Below are positions 32,559 through 42,654 of a stretch of DNA of 64,000 nt, one piece after another; the first letter of the stretch is position 1; every line of letters begins with the position of its first letter. The notes under the pieces were generated by a model. That model was not told the DNA's origin. It saw nothing but the letters and a program-made list of their open reading frames with translations, and ran no database searches. The DNA comes from CAWFQB01 sp965277875 (GTDB lineage Bacteria > Armatimonadota > Chthonomonadetes > Chthonomonadales > Chthonomonadaceae), in contig CBDIDV010000002.1 of NCBI GenBank assembly GCA_965277875.1, positions 1,922,001 through 1,986,000 of the forward strand. Reading direction: 5' to 3'. The translations under genes and the position numbers were made by a program.

Positions 32559-32890
32559 GCCTCAAACTCCTGTTCCGTTCTTGTTCATGCCGCCTGTATA
32601 TTTTGGATGCGCTGCGTATAGATGTATCTGCAAAAGTATAGTTGCGGCGGTGGGTTTTTGTAATGATTTGCAGGTGTTGCGCGCGTTAGGCTGTCGGCAG
32701 CCGTAAAAAGTTACATTTTGCGTGTGCAGGCCACGCTGCCATTCGCCTGCTGTTCCGAGTGCGCCATACTCTCCTGAATGCGCCATACTATTATATCTCA
32801 AATGTATCTCAAATCAGGGCCGGCGCACTCACATCATTCGCGACGCGCCAGGCCGTCTCTGTTTCGATTGTGCCGAAATTGGATTTTACG

Positions 32891-33400
32891 ATGCCCGATA
32901 CCCTGCCGGATTTTCTCAAGTCACGCGCCGCGCGCAGCCTGCGCTACATCATCGAGCAGACGCGTGATCTAACGACCGCGCAGGCGCTCCAATACGCCGC
33001 CCCCGACTGGCCCGATCAGCCGTGGGGGATCGGACAGAACGGCAGCATCGCGGGTATCGTGTATCATGTGGCCGCATGGAAGCAGTTGACCCTGCCCCTC
33101 TTCGATTCGAATGGCGTGGCGGGCGAGCGGGCCGACTTCGATCCCCATAACGCGCCTGCCCCCGATGACTGGCCCGGTATCGCGTCGTGGCTTGAACAGG
33201 CAGGCGCAGAGTGGAACGCCCGCCTGAACGCCCTGCCCGACGCCGAGTTCGATACGGAGCGCACCTGGGCAGGTGTGACGATTTCCCTGACAAAATACGT
33301 AGCAGAAATGCTGGAGCATGACATACAGCACGCCGCGCAGATCGAGTATCTGCGACAAAGAATGCGGACAGAGGCACGATCAGAATCACGTTCAGAATGA
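32891..33400 (+). CDS. DinB-family metal-binding protein
   Basis: 169 residues in the four-helix DinB/YfiT fold. Conserved metal-ligand His residues appear in GIVYHVAAWK and MLEHDIQHAAQI (HxxxH near the C terminus). Many DinB members are thiol-dependent S-transferases or have unknown roles. ATG 32891 is chosen because the family sequence begins soon after; the frame extends 132 bases further upstream without family features. No clear ribosome-binding site. The neighbours give no functional hint. Confidence 0.82.
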   Translation: MPDTLPDFLKSRAARSLRYIIEQTRDLTTAQALQYAAPDWPDQPWGIGQNGSIAGIVYHVAAWKQLTLPLFDSNGVAGERADFDPHNAPAPDDWPGIASWLEQAGAEWNARLNALPDAEFDTERTWAGVTISLTKYVAEMLEHDIQHAAQIEYLRQRMRTEARSESRSE

Positions 33401-33494
33401 CGTTTACCGTTCCTGTACGCGCATTCGTGGTCTGCGGCAGGCCGATTTGCGATGCGCGTCAATCAATTCCGTGAAGTTGTTCTGCATTTTGCTG

Positions 33495-33523
33495 TTGCCA
33501 GGGTTGCCGCCTTGTTGTATAAT
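33495..33523 (+). promoter_or_regulatory. Promoter upstream of the VKOR-DsbA gene
   Basis: -35 TTGCCA (33495-33500), 17-base spacer, -10 TATAAT (33518-33523). It implies a leader of about 180 bases, which contains repeated gtttgcatctg words (about 33570-33640). Confidence 0.75.
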
Positions 33524-33710
33524 GCAGGGGAGAACTTGATTTTCGCAGAAGTTTTTCCTGCGCGTTTTTTGTTTGCATCTGTTTGCATCTGTTGACCTGT
33601 ATTCTTCCGCTCGCATTTGCCCATCTGCATCTGTGACCCTGCAATCCATTTACGGTTTTTGAGAAAGGTTCGCGGCTGTGCGCCGCCCGCCTGATCGGAG
33701 CAAGTTTGCA

Positions 33711-34976
33711 ATGACCAAATCTCTTACCAACGCTTTTACGCTGTTTCTCGCGCTTGTCGGCGTACTGGTGGCCTCCATTCTGACCAAGGAGCATTTCTTT
33801 ACCTCCTCAACGGGTTGCTTTGCCAGCGGCGAGGGATGCGCCGGCACGATCAACAGCAGCTACGGGCATGTCGGCCCTGTTCCGACCGCAATACTCGGAT
33901 TGGGAATGTACCTGGCCCTCGCCCTGCTCTGCTTTGTGCGCGGGCGCGGCCTGCGCGTACAGCGCGAGCGTGTATCACAAGGCGCGTCCGCGTATGCCGG
34001 TTCTGTTGCTATGAACGACGCGGCGGGTGACGGCACTTTGCCGGATGTCGGCGCTCCTGCCGTCACCGCCACGGCCCAACCCGAAGCGGCTGCCACGGGC
34101 ATTACGCTGCATCGGCTGGACATGGCCGTGTGGGGCATCGCCCTGTCGGGCTTCGGCATCTCCATGTGGCTGCAGTACGTCGCTATCTACGGCCTGCACA
34201 GCTTCTGCAAATACTGCTTCACATCCGCCATTCTCATCACGCTCATTTTCGCCCTGGCGTCGCGTGACTATCTGCTGGACGGCCGCAAACTCAACGGTGA
34301 ACAAAAGATGATCGGGGCCGTGCTTGGCTTCATTGCCGTGATGGGCAGCTTCATCGTGATCCCGCAAATCATCGAGGTCGCCAATACCCGTAAAGCCCCC
34401 GTAGCGGAGCCGGTGAAGCAGTCCGATCTAACGCGCAACATCGTCGTCACGCCCACCATGCACATCAAGGGCGACCCGACCGCGCCGCATACCCTGATCG
34501 AGTTCGCCGATTACGAGTGCGGACACTGCGCCAAAGCCGCGCCTCTAATGGAGACGGTGCTGAAGCACTATCCGAAACAGGTGAAGATCGCGTTTCGCAG
34601 TTTTCCGCTGCCCAACCACAAATGGGCGCGTCAGGCGGCGCAGGCTTCCGAGGCCGCCGACCTGCAGGGCAAATACTGGGAGATGCACGATCTGTTGTTC
34701 AAGCATCAGGAGGATATGGACTCGCCCGCGTTTACCGATGCTGATTTTGACAAAATCGCCGGCCAACTCAAACTGGACATCAAAAAGTTCGACGCGGATC
34801 GGCTGTCCGACACGGTCATCAAGCGCGTAGAGGTGGATATGCGGGCGGGCGAGCAGGCAGGCGTCGAGTCCACGCCCACCTTCTTCTTTGTCGCGCCCTC
34901 GACTGTGACCAAGTTCGCCGGTATCGAAGAGATGGAAAAATTCATGAAGAACTCCGACTCTCCCGCCTGGAAATAA
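33711..34976 (+). CDS. VKOR-DsbA fusion, periplasmic disulfide-forming enzyme
   Basis: 421 residues. The N-terminal half is a VKOR-like membrane domain with the loop cysteines C36 and C43 (GCFASGEGC) and the quinone-site CxxC at 166-169 (FCKYC). A low-complexity loop (about 95-125) follows the second hydrophobic segment. The C-terminal half is a DsbA/thioredoxin_4 domain with CGHC (270-273) and the cis-Pro ESTPTFFF (about 388). VKOR reoxidises the fused DsbA and passes electrons to quinone, so one protein would replace DsbA plus DsbB. ATG 33711 has GGAG 10 bases upstream. All catalytic cysteines are present. Confidence 0.94.
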   Translation: MTKSLTNAFTLFLALVGVLVASILTKEHFFTSSTGCFASGEGCAGTINSSYGHVGPVPTAILGLGMYLALALLCFVRGRGLRVQRERVSQGASAYAGSVAMNDAAGDGTLPDVGAPAVTATAQPEAAATGITLHRLDMAVWGIALSGFGISMWLQYVAIYGLHSFCKYCFTSAILITLIFALASRDYLLDGRKLNGEQKMIGAVLGFIAVMGSFIVIPQIIEVANTRKAPVAEPVKQSDLTRNIVVTPTMHIKGDPTAPHTLIEFADYECGHCAKAAPLMETVLKHYPKQVKIAFRSFPLPNHKWARQAAQASEAADLQGKYWEMHDLLFKHQEDMDSPAFTDADFDKIAGQLKLDIKKFDADRLSDTVIKRVEVDMRAGEQAGVESTPTFFFVAPSTVTKFAGIEEMEKFMKNSDSPAWK

Positions 34977-35160
34977 CGCTGCAAACGACAGCGGCAAACA
35001 TCCGCAGCCAGACAAACCCGCACAGCGGACAAGCGATTCAGCGCCCTGTATCGTCTCTTGCCGCTGTTCGGATCATATCGGATCATAAGTGTCGGATTAC
35101 GTTTGTCAAATTATGGCCGTGGGCGTATCCCCTGGCAAGCGACGATTACGAGGAGGCAGT

Positions 35161-36354
35161 GTGCGACGTATTATTCTCGATAACGTGTTCTGTGCCGGAC
35201 GGGCGCAGTCCGGCGCGCGCGCTGTAAACGGCAAACGCGGTCTTATATGGCTCTCCCGGTCTTGCCGAATAGGGGCAGGGATGGCTCTGTTGGGCGCGGC
35301 AATGCTGTGCGGGCAGCCCGTGTGCCGCGCCGATCAGCCCGTCTGGGCCACGGGGCATGTCGTGGACGCAAGCAACCGCCCCTTAGTGGGCGCCCTGGTC
35401 GCCGTGTACGATGATAACAACAAAGTGATAGACTACGCGCGCACGGACGAGACCGGCGATTATGCCCTGGCCGTGCCGCGTAACGCCCTGCATCTACAGG
35501 AACATCACGCCAAAGGCTTTTTCGCCGAGGTGTTCGGCGGCGTCACCAGGGTTGTCGGCGGCACGGTGGGCTTTGTCGCCAATCCCCTGCGCGCGGGCGT
35601 CAAGGCGGTCACGTCCAGCCAGATAGCGGCTTTTGCCGATCCGCTGACCAAAGGCGGGCTGGCCGTAGGCGGCGCGGTCGTGGATCAGGCGCTGTTCGCG
35701 GCCAGTCCCCACCCCCGGCGTCCCTCCGAACAGGAACTGCGTAAGCTGCCCGGCGCGCTGCTTATCAAAGTGATCGCGCCCGACAACAGCGACATGGTGG
35801 GCATCACGCGCGTGTACTGGATACAAAAAGAGACGTACAAGACGCGGGGCAGAGAGACACACGCCCTGGCCGCGTGGCTCGACCCCGTACAGCTAATGAA
35901 CCTCAGTTCCGACAAGCCTTCCAATGTGCAGTCCACGTACCTGAACTTCACGTCGGCCCGTCTGGAGCCGAGCCTGGCGCAGCGGGGACAGACGGTTCGG
36001 ATTTCCGCCGCTCTGACCACGCCCGCGGAGCCGACCGTTCACGTCCTCGTCGTGGCCCGCGACAACCGCACCGGGGAAAGCTGGGAATTGCAGCCTGCCG
36101 GCAACGGGCGATTTGAGACGCAGTTTGTCGTGGACAAGCGCTTTGCGACCGACGATCACCCTATCAGCATCCTGGCCTACCCCGCCAGCGAACTCAAACC
36201 GGGCCGACGCCCTGACGTGGAAAAGGCGATAGCGGGCGCGGACTTGTGGGACACAAAAAAGCCGTTCCTTTACGAACCGCTGCTCGTCGTCAGCCGCAAT
36301 CGCGCCGAAGTAACGCTCACGGTTCTCGGCCCCGGCAAGCGCCGCCGCGATTGA
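35161..36354 (+). CDS. Exported protein with carboxypeptidase-regulatory-like domain
   Basis: 397 residues. GTG 35161 follows GAGGAGG. A basic N terminus and hydrophobic stretch (GMALLGAAMLCGQPVCRA) form a Sec signal. Then comes an Ig-like CarboxypepD_reg/CNA_B-type domain (WATGHVVDASNRPLVGALVA, RTDETGDYALAV). Further on are a Gly-rich hydrophobic segment and a beta-rich C-terminal region (SARLEPSLAQRGQTVRISAA). Probable envelope or extracellular role; no catalytic motif seen. The start is moderately uncertain: in-frame alternatives exist at 35089 and 35113. Confidence 0.7.
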   Translation: MRRIILDNVFCAGRAQSGARAVNGKRGLIWLSRSCRIGAGMALLGAAMLCGQPVCRADQPVWATGHVVDASNRPLVGALVAVYDDNNKVIDYARTDETGDYALAVPRNALHLQEHHAKGFFAEVFGGVTRVVGGTVGFVANPLRAGVKAVTSSQIAAFADPLTKGGLAVGGAVVDQALFAASPHPRRPSEQELRKLPGALLIKVIAPDNSDMVGITRVYWIQKETYKTRGRETHALAAWLDPVQLMNLSSDKPSNVQSTYLNFTSARLEPSLAQRGQTVRISAALTTPAEPTVHVLVVARDNRTGESWELQPAGNGRFETQFVVDKRFATDDHPISILAYPASELKPGRRPDVEKAIAGADLWDTKKPFLYEPLLVVSRNRAEVTLTVLGPGKRRRD

Positions 36355-36378
36355 GCGCTTTCGTTCCTGCGCAGCAGT

Positions 36379-36418
36379 ATCCGGCAAAGAAGCTCTACAT
36401 TCTTTGCCGGATTTTTCT
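36379..36418 (+). terminator. Strong intrinsic terminator
   Basis: ATCCGGCAAAGAA pairs perfectly with TTCTTTGCCGGAT (loop gctctaca), followed by TTTTTCTAT. It ends the exported-protein gene at 36354. Confidence 0.92.
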
Positions 36419-36612
36419 ATCCGGGACTTTGCGCCCAATCCTTCGGGGCGCGAATTTACCCCTCCTGTGGCGCGTAAAAGGAACAAGCGGCGTCAGGAAC
36501 AGCACAAAACCGCTAAAACGCAAAGCACAAGCCGACCTGATAACAACGAAGCTCGGGAGTGGCTTGCAGGCTCAGATGTTAAAAATGGAATTGTGAAAAG
36601 GGGTGCGCGGCG

Positions 36613-38262
36613 ATGATCGTTGACGTGGATTATCTGGTGATCGGGAGCGGGCTGGCCGGACTGACGTATGCGCTGAGTGTCGCGCAGCATGGACGCGTCG
36701 CGCTGCTGACTAAAAAAACGCGTTCCGACGCCAACAGCAGTTGGGCGCAGGGCGGCATCGCGGGCGTACTGGCCGACGACGACAGTTTTGATCTGCACGT
36801 CAGCGACACCCTGATCGCGGGCGCGGGCCTGTGCCATGAGGACGCCGTTGAGATCCTGGTGCGCGAAGGCCCGGAGCGCATCAGGGAACTGATCGCGATG
36901 GGCGCGCAGTTCAACATGGAGCCTGACGCAGGCGGACAGAGCGTACTGTCGCTGGGCCGCGAGGGCGGGCATTCGCGCAACCGCATCGTGCATACCGCCG
37001 ACTACACCGGCTGGGAATGCGAGCGGACTCTGCTGGAGGCCGTGAAGCGCTGCCCCGAAATCGAAGTCCACGAACACTATTTTGTCACCGACCTTGCCGT
37101 CGAGGAAACCGAGGCGGGGCGCGTCTGCACGGGCGCGCACGCCCTGAACGGACAGACCGGCGCGAGAACCACATTTCGCGCCCGCGCTACCCTGCTGGCG
37201 ACGGGCGGCTGCGGGCATGTGTATCAGCACACGACAAATCCGCTGGTAGCGACGGGCGACGGCGTGGCGATGGCATGGCGGGCGGGCGCGATTGTCGGCA
37301 ACATGGAGTTTATACAATTTCATCCGACCACGCTGTATCACCCGGACGCCCGCGCCTTTTTGATTACCGAGGCTCTGCGCGGCGAGGGCGGCATTCTGGA
37401 ACACGCGGATGGCGAGCGGTTTATGGAGCGCTACCACAAACTGCGCGAACTGGCCCCCCGCGACATTGTGGCCCGCGCCATTGTGGCCGAGATGAAGCGG
37501 CGCAACGTGCCGTGCGTGTACCTCAACGTTACGCACATGCCCGCCGAGATGCTGCGGACGCACTTTCCCACCGTATACGAGCGCTGCCTGAGCGTGGGCA
37601 TAGACATCACGACAATGCCTATTCCCATTGTACCGGCCCAGCATTATCAATGCGGCGGCGTCGTCACCGACCTGGATGGCGCGACCAACATCGCGCGCCT
37701 GTACGCAGCAGGCGAAGTGGCCTGCACGGGCGTTCATGGCGCAAATCGCCTTGCCTCTAATAGCCTGCTGGAAGCGATGGTGTACGGCTACCGGGCGGCA
37801 GAGCATACTCTGGGAAATAAGCAGGAAGAGGGGACAAGGCTTAGCGGCTTAGAGGAACAGAGGAGCGACGTTCATGCGGTCTGTCTGCTGCCGGGAGGCA
37901 ATAGCGCGCAGAGTAAGACGCTGCCTGCTGTTGAGGTAGCGCGGGTTCGGGATCGGATCGTAAAGACCATGCAGCAGGACGTGGGCATTATGCGCTCTAC
38001 GGCGGAATTGACACTAGCGCAGAACACGGTGGGCGAGTGCCTGCAAACGTTGTCGCAGGCCGCGCCCACCGATGTGGCGGCGTGGGAAGCGTTCAACATC
38101 GCGCAGGTGGGCGCGTTAATCATTGACAGCGCCCTGCGCCGACATGAGAGCCGGGGTCTGCATTACACGCTGGATTATACCGAAACGCTGGACAGTGAGC
38201 GGCATGACACGCTGCTTGTCGCTGAACGCAAGACGGATGCGGATGACTACAAAACAAAATAG
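36613..38262 (+). CDS. nadB: L-aspartate oxidase NadB
   Basis: 549 residues, full length. FAD flavoprotein oxidising L-aspartate to iminoaspartate, the first step of de novo NAD synthesis. FAD-binding DYLVIGSGLAGLTYALS at the N terminus, then SSWAQGGIAGVLADDDSFDL, LSLGREGGHSRNRIVHTADY and AAGEVACTGVHGANRLASNS. The C-terminal helical part is normal. GGGG precedes ATG 36613 weakly. nadA and nadC are not next to it. The end overlaps the following exported-protein gene by about 26 bases. Confidence 0.96.
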   Translation: MIVDVDYLVIGSGLAGLTYALSVAQHGRVALLTKKTRSDANSSWAQGGIAGVLADDDSFDLHVSDTLIAGAGLCHEDAVEILVREGPERIRELIAMGAQFNMEPDAGGQSVLSLGREGGHSRNRIVHTADYTGWECERTLLEAVKRCPEIEVHEHYFVTDLAVEETEAGRVCTGAHALNGQTGARTTFRARATLLATGGCGHVYQHTTNPLVATGDGVAMAWRAGAIVGNMEFIQFHPTTLYHPDARAFLITEALRGEGGILEHADGERFMERYHKLRELAPRDIVARAIVAEMKRRNVPCVYLNVTHMPAEMLRTHFPTVYERCLSVGIDITTMPIPIVPAQHYQCGGVVTDLDGATNIARLYAAGEVACTGVHGANRLASNSLLEAMVYGYRAAEHTLGNKQEEGTRLSGLEEQRSDVHAVCLLPGGNSAQSKTLPAVEVARVRDRIVKTMQQDVGIMRSTAELTLAQNTVGECLQTLSQAAPTDVAAWEAFNIAQVGALIIDSALRRHESRGLHYTLDYTETLDSERHDTLLVAERKTDADDYKTK

Positions 38263-40774
38263 ATGGCTGCGCCTGCCTGGGTTTGCCTGTATAGGACTGG
38301 CCTGCACCCTTCCCGCAGCCGCCAAAATTGACATTCCGCGTCCGGGTTCTGCGTCCGTTCACAGGGTTGCGAAACGACCCGCGCTTGTCTCGGCGGTTCC
38401 GGTGACGCCAAACCAAAGCATCGAGGACGCGCTGCATTTTGGACGCGCCGGGGAGGAACAGGCGCACGGCCTGATCGCTACCCTGAGCGATACCGTTGCA
38501 GGCGCGTTGGGCGACACGGCCCGCCGCCTGCTGCCCCGCGCCACGCCCGCCTGGGACGGCGGCAGCGTGACTTTTCGCATGAAGGTCAGCCCCGACAAAA
38601 TCAATTATGTCACCGTTCGGTTATGGGGTTCCGATGTCAGCGCTGACCGCCTGGTTCTCTTTTGCGAAGGACGGCAGATCGGCTATCATCATCTTGGCGA
38701 CGTGGACCTGCTGGACTTCGGCACGGATGGCGACGCGCCGGGCTACAACGGACGCTTCTTCTACAACACCCTGCCGCTGCCGCTCGGCTTGACGCGGGGC
38801 AAAACCACCCTGAATTTCGAGATCCGCAGCATAGGCCGCATCTGGGGCTACGGGGCCACGTTTGAGCAGTACCAGCGACCGATGACCGAACCGACGCGTG
38901 GCATTTATGGCTTTTACACGCACACAAACGGCTGCTTTACGCCGCCACTGAATCCCACATTTGCAAATATCACGGCAGAAAAGCAGGGTGCGATCCGGGT
39001 CAATCCTCCTATTCGGCAGACACCGGGCGCAGACGTATTGGATCAGGTAAAAGCGCGGATCAATGGGGAGATCAACGGTCTGCTCAAACAACCCGCGCCG
39101 CTCAATCAGATGCAGATGCAGTTCCTTGCCAGAGCGTACCATGTCAAATGGACGACCGCGTACCACAATCCCGCTCTTGTGCATCAGGCGGAACGCGGCC
39201 TGGACAACCTTTTCTTCGCTTACCACAAAAACCCGCATCTGGCCGAGTCGGAACCCTCCACGTACAACCCGGAATGGTTCGGGCTTGGGCCGGCGGGAGA
39301 TGCCGTCCGGCTGCTATCCATCCCCCTGCAATCGGGACTGGATGCCACAATCAAAGACGAGAGCGGCAGCGCGTTTATACGCCGCGCCGCGTGGTCCAGG
39401 ATGCTGCTGGCAAGCCGCGACTGGCACAGACAGCATCGCCGGCAGTATACAAACCAGTCCATGATCGTGGACATGTATATCTATGCGGCGAACCGGGGCA
39501 TAGCTGCGATTGATCCCCCCCATGCTCTGCCCGACATGCAGACGCGCCACTATCTCTATCAGTCGGTCGGTCTGGAACCCTGGCTGGGCAGCGACACGCC
39601 GCATGGCCCGGAAAAACCGCTTGGCGAGCAGTATTACGAACTGACGGCGAAGGGACTGACGCGCGAACTCGGCTTTGTCGGCTATTACGGCGAGGTTCTG
39701 GACTGGGTCACGCAGATTTACGATGTGACGCGCAACCCCGGTCAGGAGGACAAGGCCGATCAGGATGCGAGGACAGGCCAAGTGGACAGGACCGTTCAAG
39801 AGGGAGCGGCAGGTGGACAGGGCGACGCCAGGATCAAGGCGCAGTTGGCGAAAATCATCCGCGCCCGCGCGCCGTTCCGCTATCCGATGCTGGATGCAGG
39901 CGGCAATCGCGCCATGCGTATCGAAACCATTGTCGGCTGGCGCGACGCCCACTATCCCGGCGACATCGTGTACGGCGAGCGGCCCGCCTGGGACGGCAGC
40001 GCCCTGTACGCGCTTGCCGCCACGCTCGACCCGCTCTCGGTGGGCAGCGCGCAGCAGATGCTTGCCGACAACCAGTTTTTCGCGTCCCTGCAGGAAAGCA
40101 TGAAAACGGGTGGACTGCGTATCACGGCGGGACTAATGGGTGTGCCGGACGAGTACGCGCGCATCAAAGCGCAGCCTGCAAGTCCGCTGCGCCTGCCCAT
40201 GACGCCCGGACAGCCTGATTTTGCATTTGCGGATGAGGAAGACGGCGTGGTCGCCATCAAGAACGGCACGGATATACTATATGCCTCGCTGTACTGGCGA
40301 GCCAGGTACGCCATCAACAACCTGGCCCGCATCCACTACATCACGCCCGCCTTCGACCGCATCGCGACCGTGCATCAGGACGAGCGGTTCGAGCCGAGCG
40401 GCCTGAGCTACACGGTTCCCGACTGGACGGACGAGGGATTTGGAAATGGGGGCTACCGCTATCCGGGCGAACTGCACCAGGCGCAGGCCGGGGAGCAGAT
40501 GCCGATAGCTCGCATACCCGCAGGCGTTTCTTTCAAGCCGGGGGACGAAAACGCGTATGCGGGCAAAGCCGACTTTTACGCCTGCCGGTACGGCGACTAT
40601 CTGATAGGCATGAACTGTACGCCCGCGAAAACCTTTACGCTGACGCTTCCCGCAGGCGTCAAAACCGCGAAAGACCTGATTTCGCGCAAAGCTTTAGTGA
40701 TTCACGATGGCGGCGTATCAGTCGGGCCAATGTGTACGGTCGTGCTGCATCTGCAAACACCGTCAGGCAAATAA
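38237..40774 (+). CDS. Exported protein of unknown function, possible carbohydrate-active enzyme
   Basis: 845 residues. A short signal peptide (LRLPGFACIGLACTLPAAAK) is followed by a beta-rich domain with VTVRLWGSDVSADRLVLFCE and TTLNFEIRSIGRIWGYG, similar in style to galactose-binding/NPCBM modules. The central region is helical with W/Y-rich repeats (RAYHVKWTTAYHNP, WSRMLLASRDWHRQHRRQY), as in alpha/alpha-barrel lyases and hydrolases. The C-terminal part is beta. The start is ATG 38237 or 38243, both inside the end of nadB. No catalytic motif could be assigned; the enzymatic role is inference. It ends 18 bases before a convergent gene, at an AACGCGGCCGCGTT palindrome. Confidence 0.65.
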   Translation: MRMTTKQNRWLRLPGFACIGLACTLPAAAKIDIPRPGSASVHRVAKRPALVSAVPVTPNQSIEDALHFGRAGEEQAHGLIATLSDTVAGALGDTARRLLPRATPAWDGGSVTFRMKVSPDKINYVTVRLWGSDVSADRLVLFCEGRQIGYHHLGDVDLLDFGTDGDAPGYNGRFFYNTLPLPLGLTRGKTTLNFEIRSIGRIWGYGATFEQYQRPMTEPTRGIYGFYTHTNGCFTPPLNPTFANITAEKQGAIRVNPPIRQTPGADVLDQVKARINGEINGLLKQPAPLNQMQMQFLARAYHVKWTTAYHNPALVHQAERGLDNLFFAYHKNPHLAESEPSTYNPEWFGLGPAGDAVRLLSIPLQSGLDATIKDESGSAFIRRAAWSRMLLASRDWHRQHRRQYTNQSMIVDMYIYAANRGIAAIDPPHALPDMQTRHYLYQSVGLEPWLGSDTPHGPEKPLGEQYYELTAKGLTRELGFVGYYGEVLDWVTQIYDVTRNPGQEDKADQDARTGQVDRTVQEGAAGGQGDARIKAQLAKIIRARAPFRYPMLDAGGNRAMRIETIVGWRDAHYPGDIVYGERPAWDGSALYALAATLDPLSVGSAQQMLADNQFFASLQESMKTGGLRITAGLMGVPDEYARIKAQPASPLRLPMTPGQPDFAFADEEDGVVAIKNGTDILYASLYWRARYAINNLARIHYITPAFDRIATVHQDERFEPSGLSYTVPDWTDEGFGNGGYRYPGELHQAQAGEQMPIARIPAGVSFKPGDENAYAGKADFYACRYGDYLIGMNCTPAKTFTLTLPAGVKTAKDLISRKALVIHDGGVSVGPMCTVVLHLQTPSGK

Positions 40775-40792
40775 CGCGGCCGCGTTCGCGTG

Positions 40793-41716
40793 TCAGTGAG
40801 CCGCTAGAGTCGCGGCAGGCGCGGAACTGTGGCTTTCAAGCGCCGGCACAGGCGTCTTTTGCAGGACAAGCAGGCGGTAACTTTTGAAGCAGGCAAACGT
40901 GGCCCCGGTGCGGGCATCACCCGTGTAGCGCCTGCGTAACTTGTCGAGCTTCTTGCGATACACGCGCATAAGAATTTTGTGCAGCAGGGGCTGATTCTGC
41001 TTCAGCGCGTTTGATACCGAGCGATAAATCGGAAACGCCACCTCATCAAGCAAGCCATGAACTAAATCCAGGTTGGGCGCGGTCTGGGCCGTAATGTCCT
41101 GGTCATGCAGCACATCGTATTGATGTCGCTCCAGTCCGTCGTAGAACTTACGCAGCGAATGCCCGCCATTGAGCGGGCTTCGTTCTGTGGGCCGACCTTC
41201 CCGCATGTCGGAGCCAAAGAAGTCACAGATCAGCAAATGGCCGTTGGAGGCCAGGAATTTTTCGGAACTCTCGAATGCCCTTTCCAGCGGCACATATTGA
41301 AAACTCTCGCTGAACAGAATCAGGTCGTAGCGCCGCTCGGTTTGCAGGTCTTCGTACTTGCACTCAAAAAAGGTCTGTTCGGCCCCCAGCCGCTGCCGCG
41401 CCTGCCGGGTCAGCAGGCCGCTCGGACTGACGCAATCCACGCAGTATCCCCGCCTGAGCAGTTCCTGCGTGAACTTTCCCGTGCCGCAGCCCACGTCAAG
41501 TATGGTTTTCGTACCCGCAGGAATATGCGCGAGCAGCAATTCGCAATAATTTTCCTGCGCCCGCAGGATGTTGTCGGGCTGTACGGCAAGGTCTTCCGTC
41601 CAGTAGCCATAGTGCAGATAATCGGTATGAAAGAAGTAGCGAGCCATGACCAGAGCGATCTCCAATCCCATGTCCCTGTACTCTACTTTGTTTGGATCGG
41701 GTTTGCGTTTCGACAT
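40793..41716 (-). CDS. Class I SAM-dependent methyltransferase
   Basis: 307 residues. Motif I TILDVGCGTGKFTQELLRRG (about residues 70-90), then CVSPSGLLTRQARQRLG, YDLILFSESFQYVPL and GHLLICDFFGS. The N-terminal FFHTDYLHYGYWTEDL is similar to small-molecule or tocopherol/sterol-type methyltransferases, where HYGYW is common. No neighbour suggests a pathway. The C terminus (about 40 residues) is low complexity, rich in P, S and A. Confidence 0.85.
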   Translation of the reverse strand: MSKRKPDPNKVEYRDMGLEIALVMARYFFHTDYLHYGYWTEDLAVQPDNILRAQENYCELLLAHIPAGTKTILDVGCGTGKFTQELLRRGYCVDCVSPSGLLTRQARQRLGAEQTFFECKYEDLQTERRYDLILFSESFQYVPLERAFESSEKFLASNGHLLICDFFGSDMREGRPTERSPLNGGHSLRKFYDGLERHQYDVLHDQDITAQTAPNLDLVHGLLDEVAFPIYRSVSNALKQNQPLLHKILMRVYRKKLDKLRRRYTGDARTGATFACFKSYRLLVLQKTPVPALESHSSAPAATLAAH

Positions 41717-41970
41717 ACGGGCCTACTTCCACGGCAGGCAGGCGAAAAGTACAATACAGAAAATACAAAACCTCGCTCTCGAAGCGCAATCGTACAAGGC
41801 GCGTGAGAGGGAGGGTTGGGTTTCCCGGCGTATTTGTAAGGGCTGGCCTGCATTTATATACGTCTAAAGAAATAGACGCGATTTTTACCTATGCAGTGTA
41901 CCAGAGTTTCGCCAAAGTTGACGACCGTTTTCCGCGCGCAAACGCCGTGCTGCGAGCCACGCTGATTCGT

Positions 41971-42156
41971 TCAGGCGACCTTAGCCATCTGCCGTGTGTA
42001 GTCAGTCAGACTGATAAGGCTGATGGGCATACCGCGGATGGCCGCCGCCGCTTTAGTAATATGGTCGAAGGCTTGTTCAGGCAGGGTATCCAAAAGATCA
42101 TATTGGCGCAGCGCATCCAGGCGCGTAGCTTCTTCGTCGGATAAAAGAGCGGGCAT
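41971..42156 (-). pseudogene. Truncated GAF-domain sensor gene
   Basis: 61 residues corresponding to the first helix-strand part of a GAF domain: LDALRQYDLLDTLPEQAFDH followed by MPISLISLTD, a phrase found at the start of GAF domains of sensor kinases and cyclases. It stops at TGA where the family would continue with the hydrophobic core. AAGGTGG precedes the ATG, so the start looks original. No continuation was seen in the other two frames just downstream. Interpreted as a relic of a larger signalling gene. Confidence 0.65.
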
Positions 42157-42654
42157 AAGTCATTACCACCTTCCAGCAGTACGCTCTCACGGCGAAGTGA
42201 CGCGCACAGCAAACCGCATCATCATTCCTCGCTGATTAATTATGGCGAAAACAGCTTACCACGCTAGTACAAAAGATTACTAATACATATAACTTTAGTA
42301 TTATATATAAGACGCCGTAGTTTATAGAGTCGCCCTAAAACAGCGTCCTTTTTAGTGATTTCTCTGTATGATGCCGATTCCACGCACCTACACTACTCGT
42401 GTGCCGCCCAGATTATAACAGCCCCTTTTGAGTTATGTGGTACTATATTTTCAAGCGCCCTGCACCCGGTATCTTTCCCGTTATACCCTGTCCATCACGC
42501 TCGTCCTTCGTGTGCCGCCCGGTACAGAAGTGGACGGCCACTTAATCGGGAAGACAAAGGCGCGTAACATGAATGTGGCTTGCTCCCCCCCATTTGCAGC
42601 AGAGATATTCCATTACGGCGTGGCGCGCGATTACCACAACGGCGGATATTTTCT
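42157..42654. other. A/T-rich intergenic region before the response regulator
   Basis: About 500 bases with no supported gene. Around 42270-42315 it is very A/T-rich, with TAATAC/GTATTA and repeated TATA words in ttagtattatatataag, unlike the rest of the window. It may contain a promoter or recent insertion scar. Confidence 0.45.

Noticed and set aside
41692..42144. 150-residue plus-strand frame opposite the GAF fragment
   Set aside because: No ribosome-binding site or domain, and the minus-strand frame gives a recognisable GAF start.
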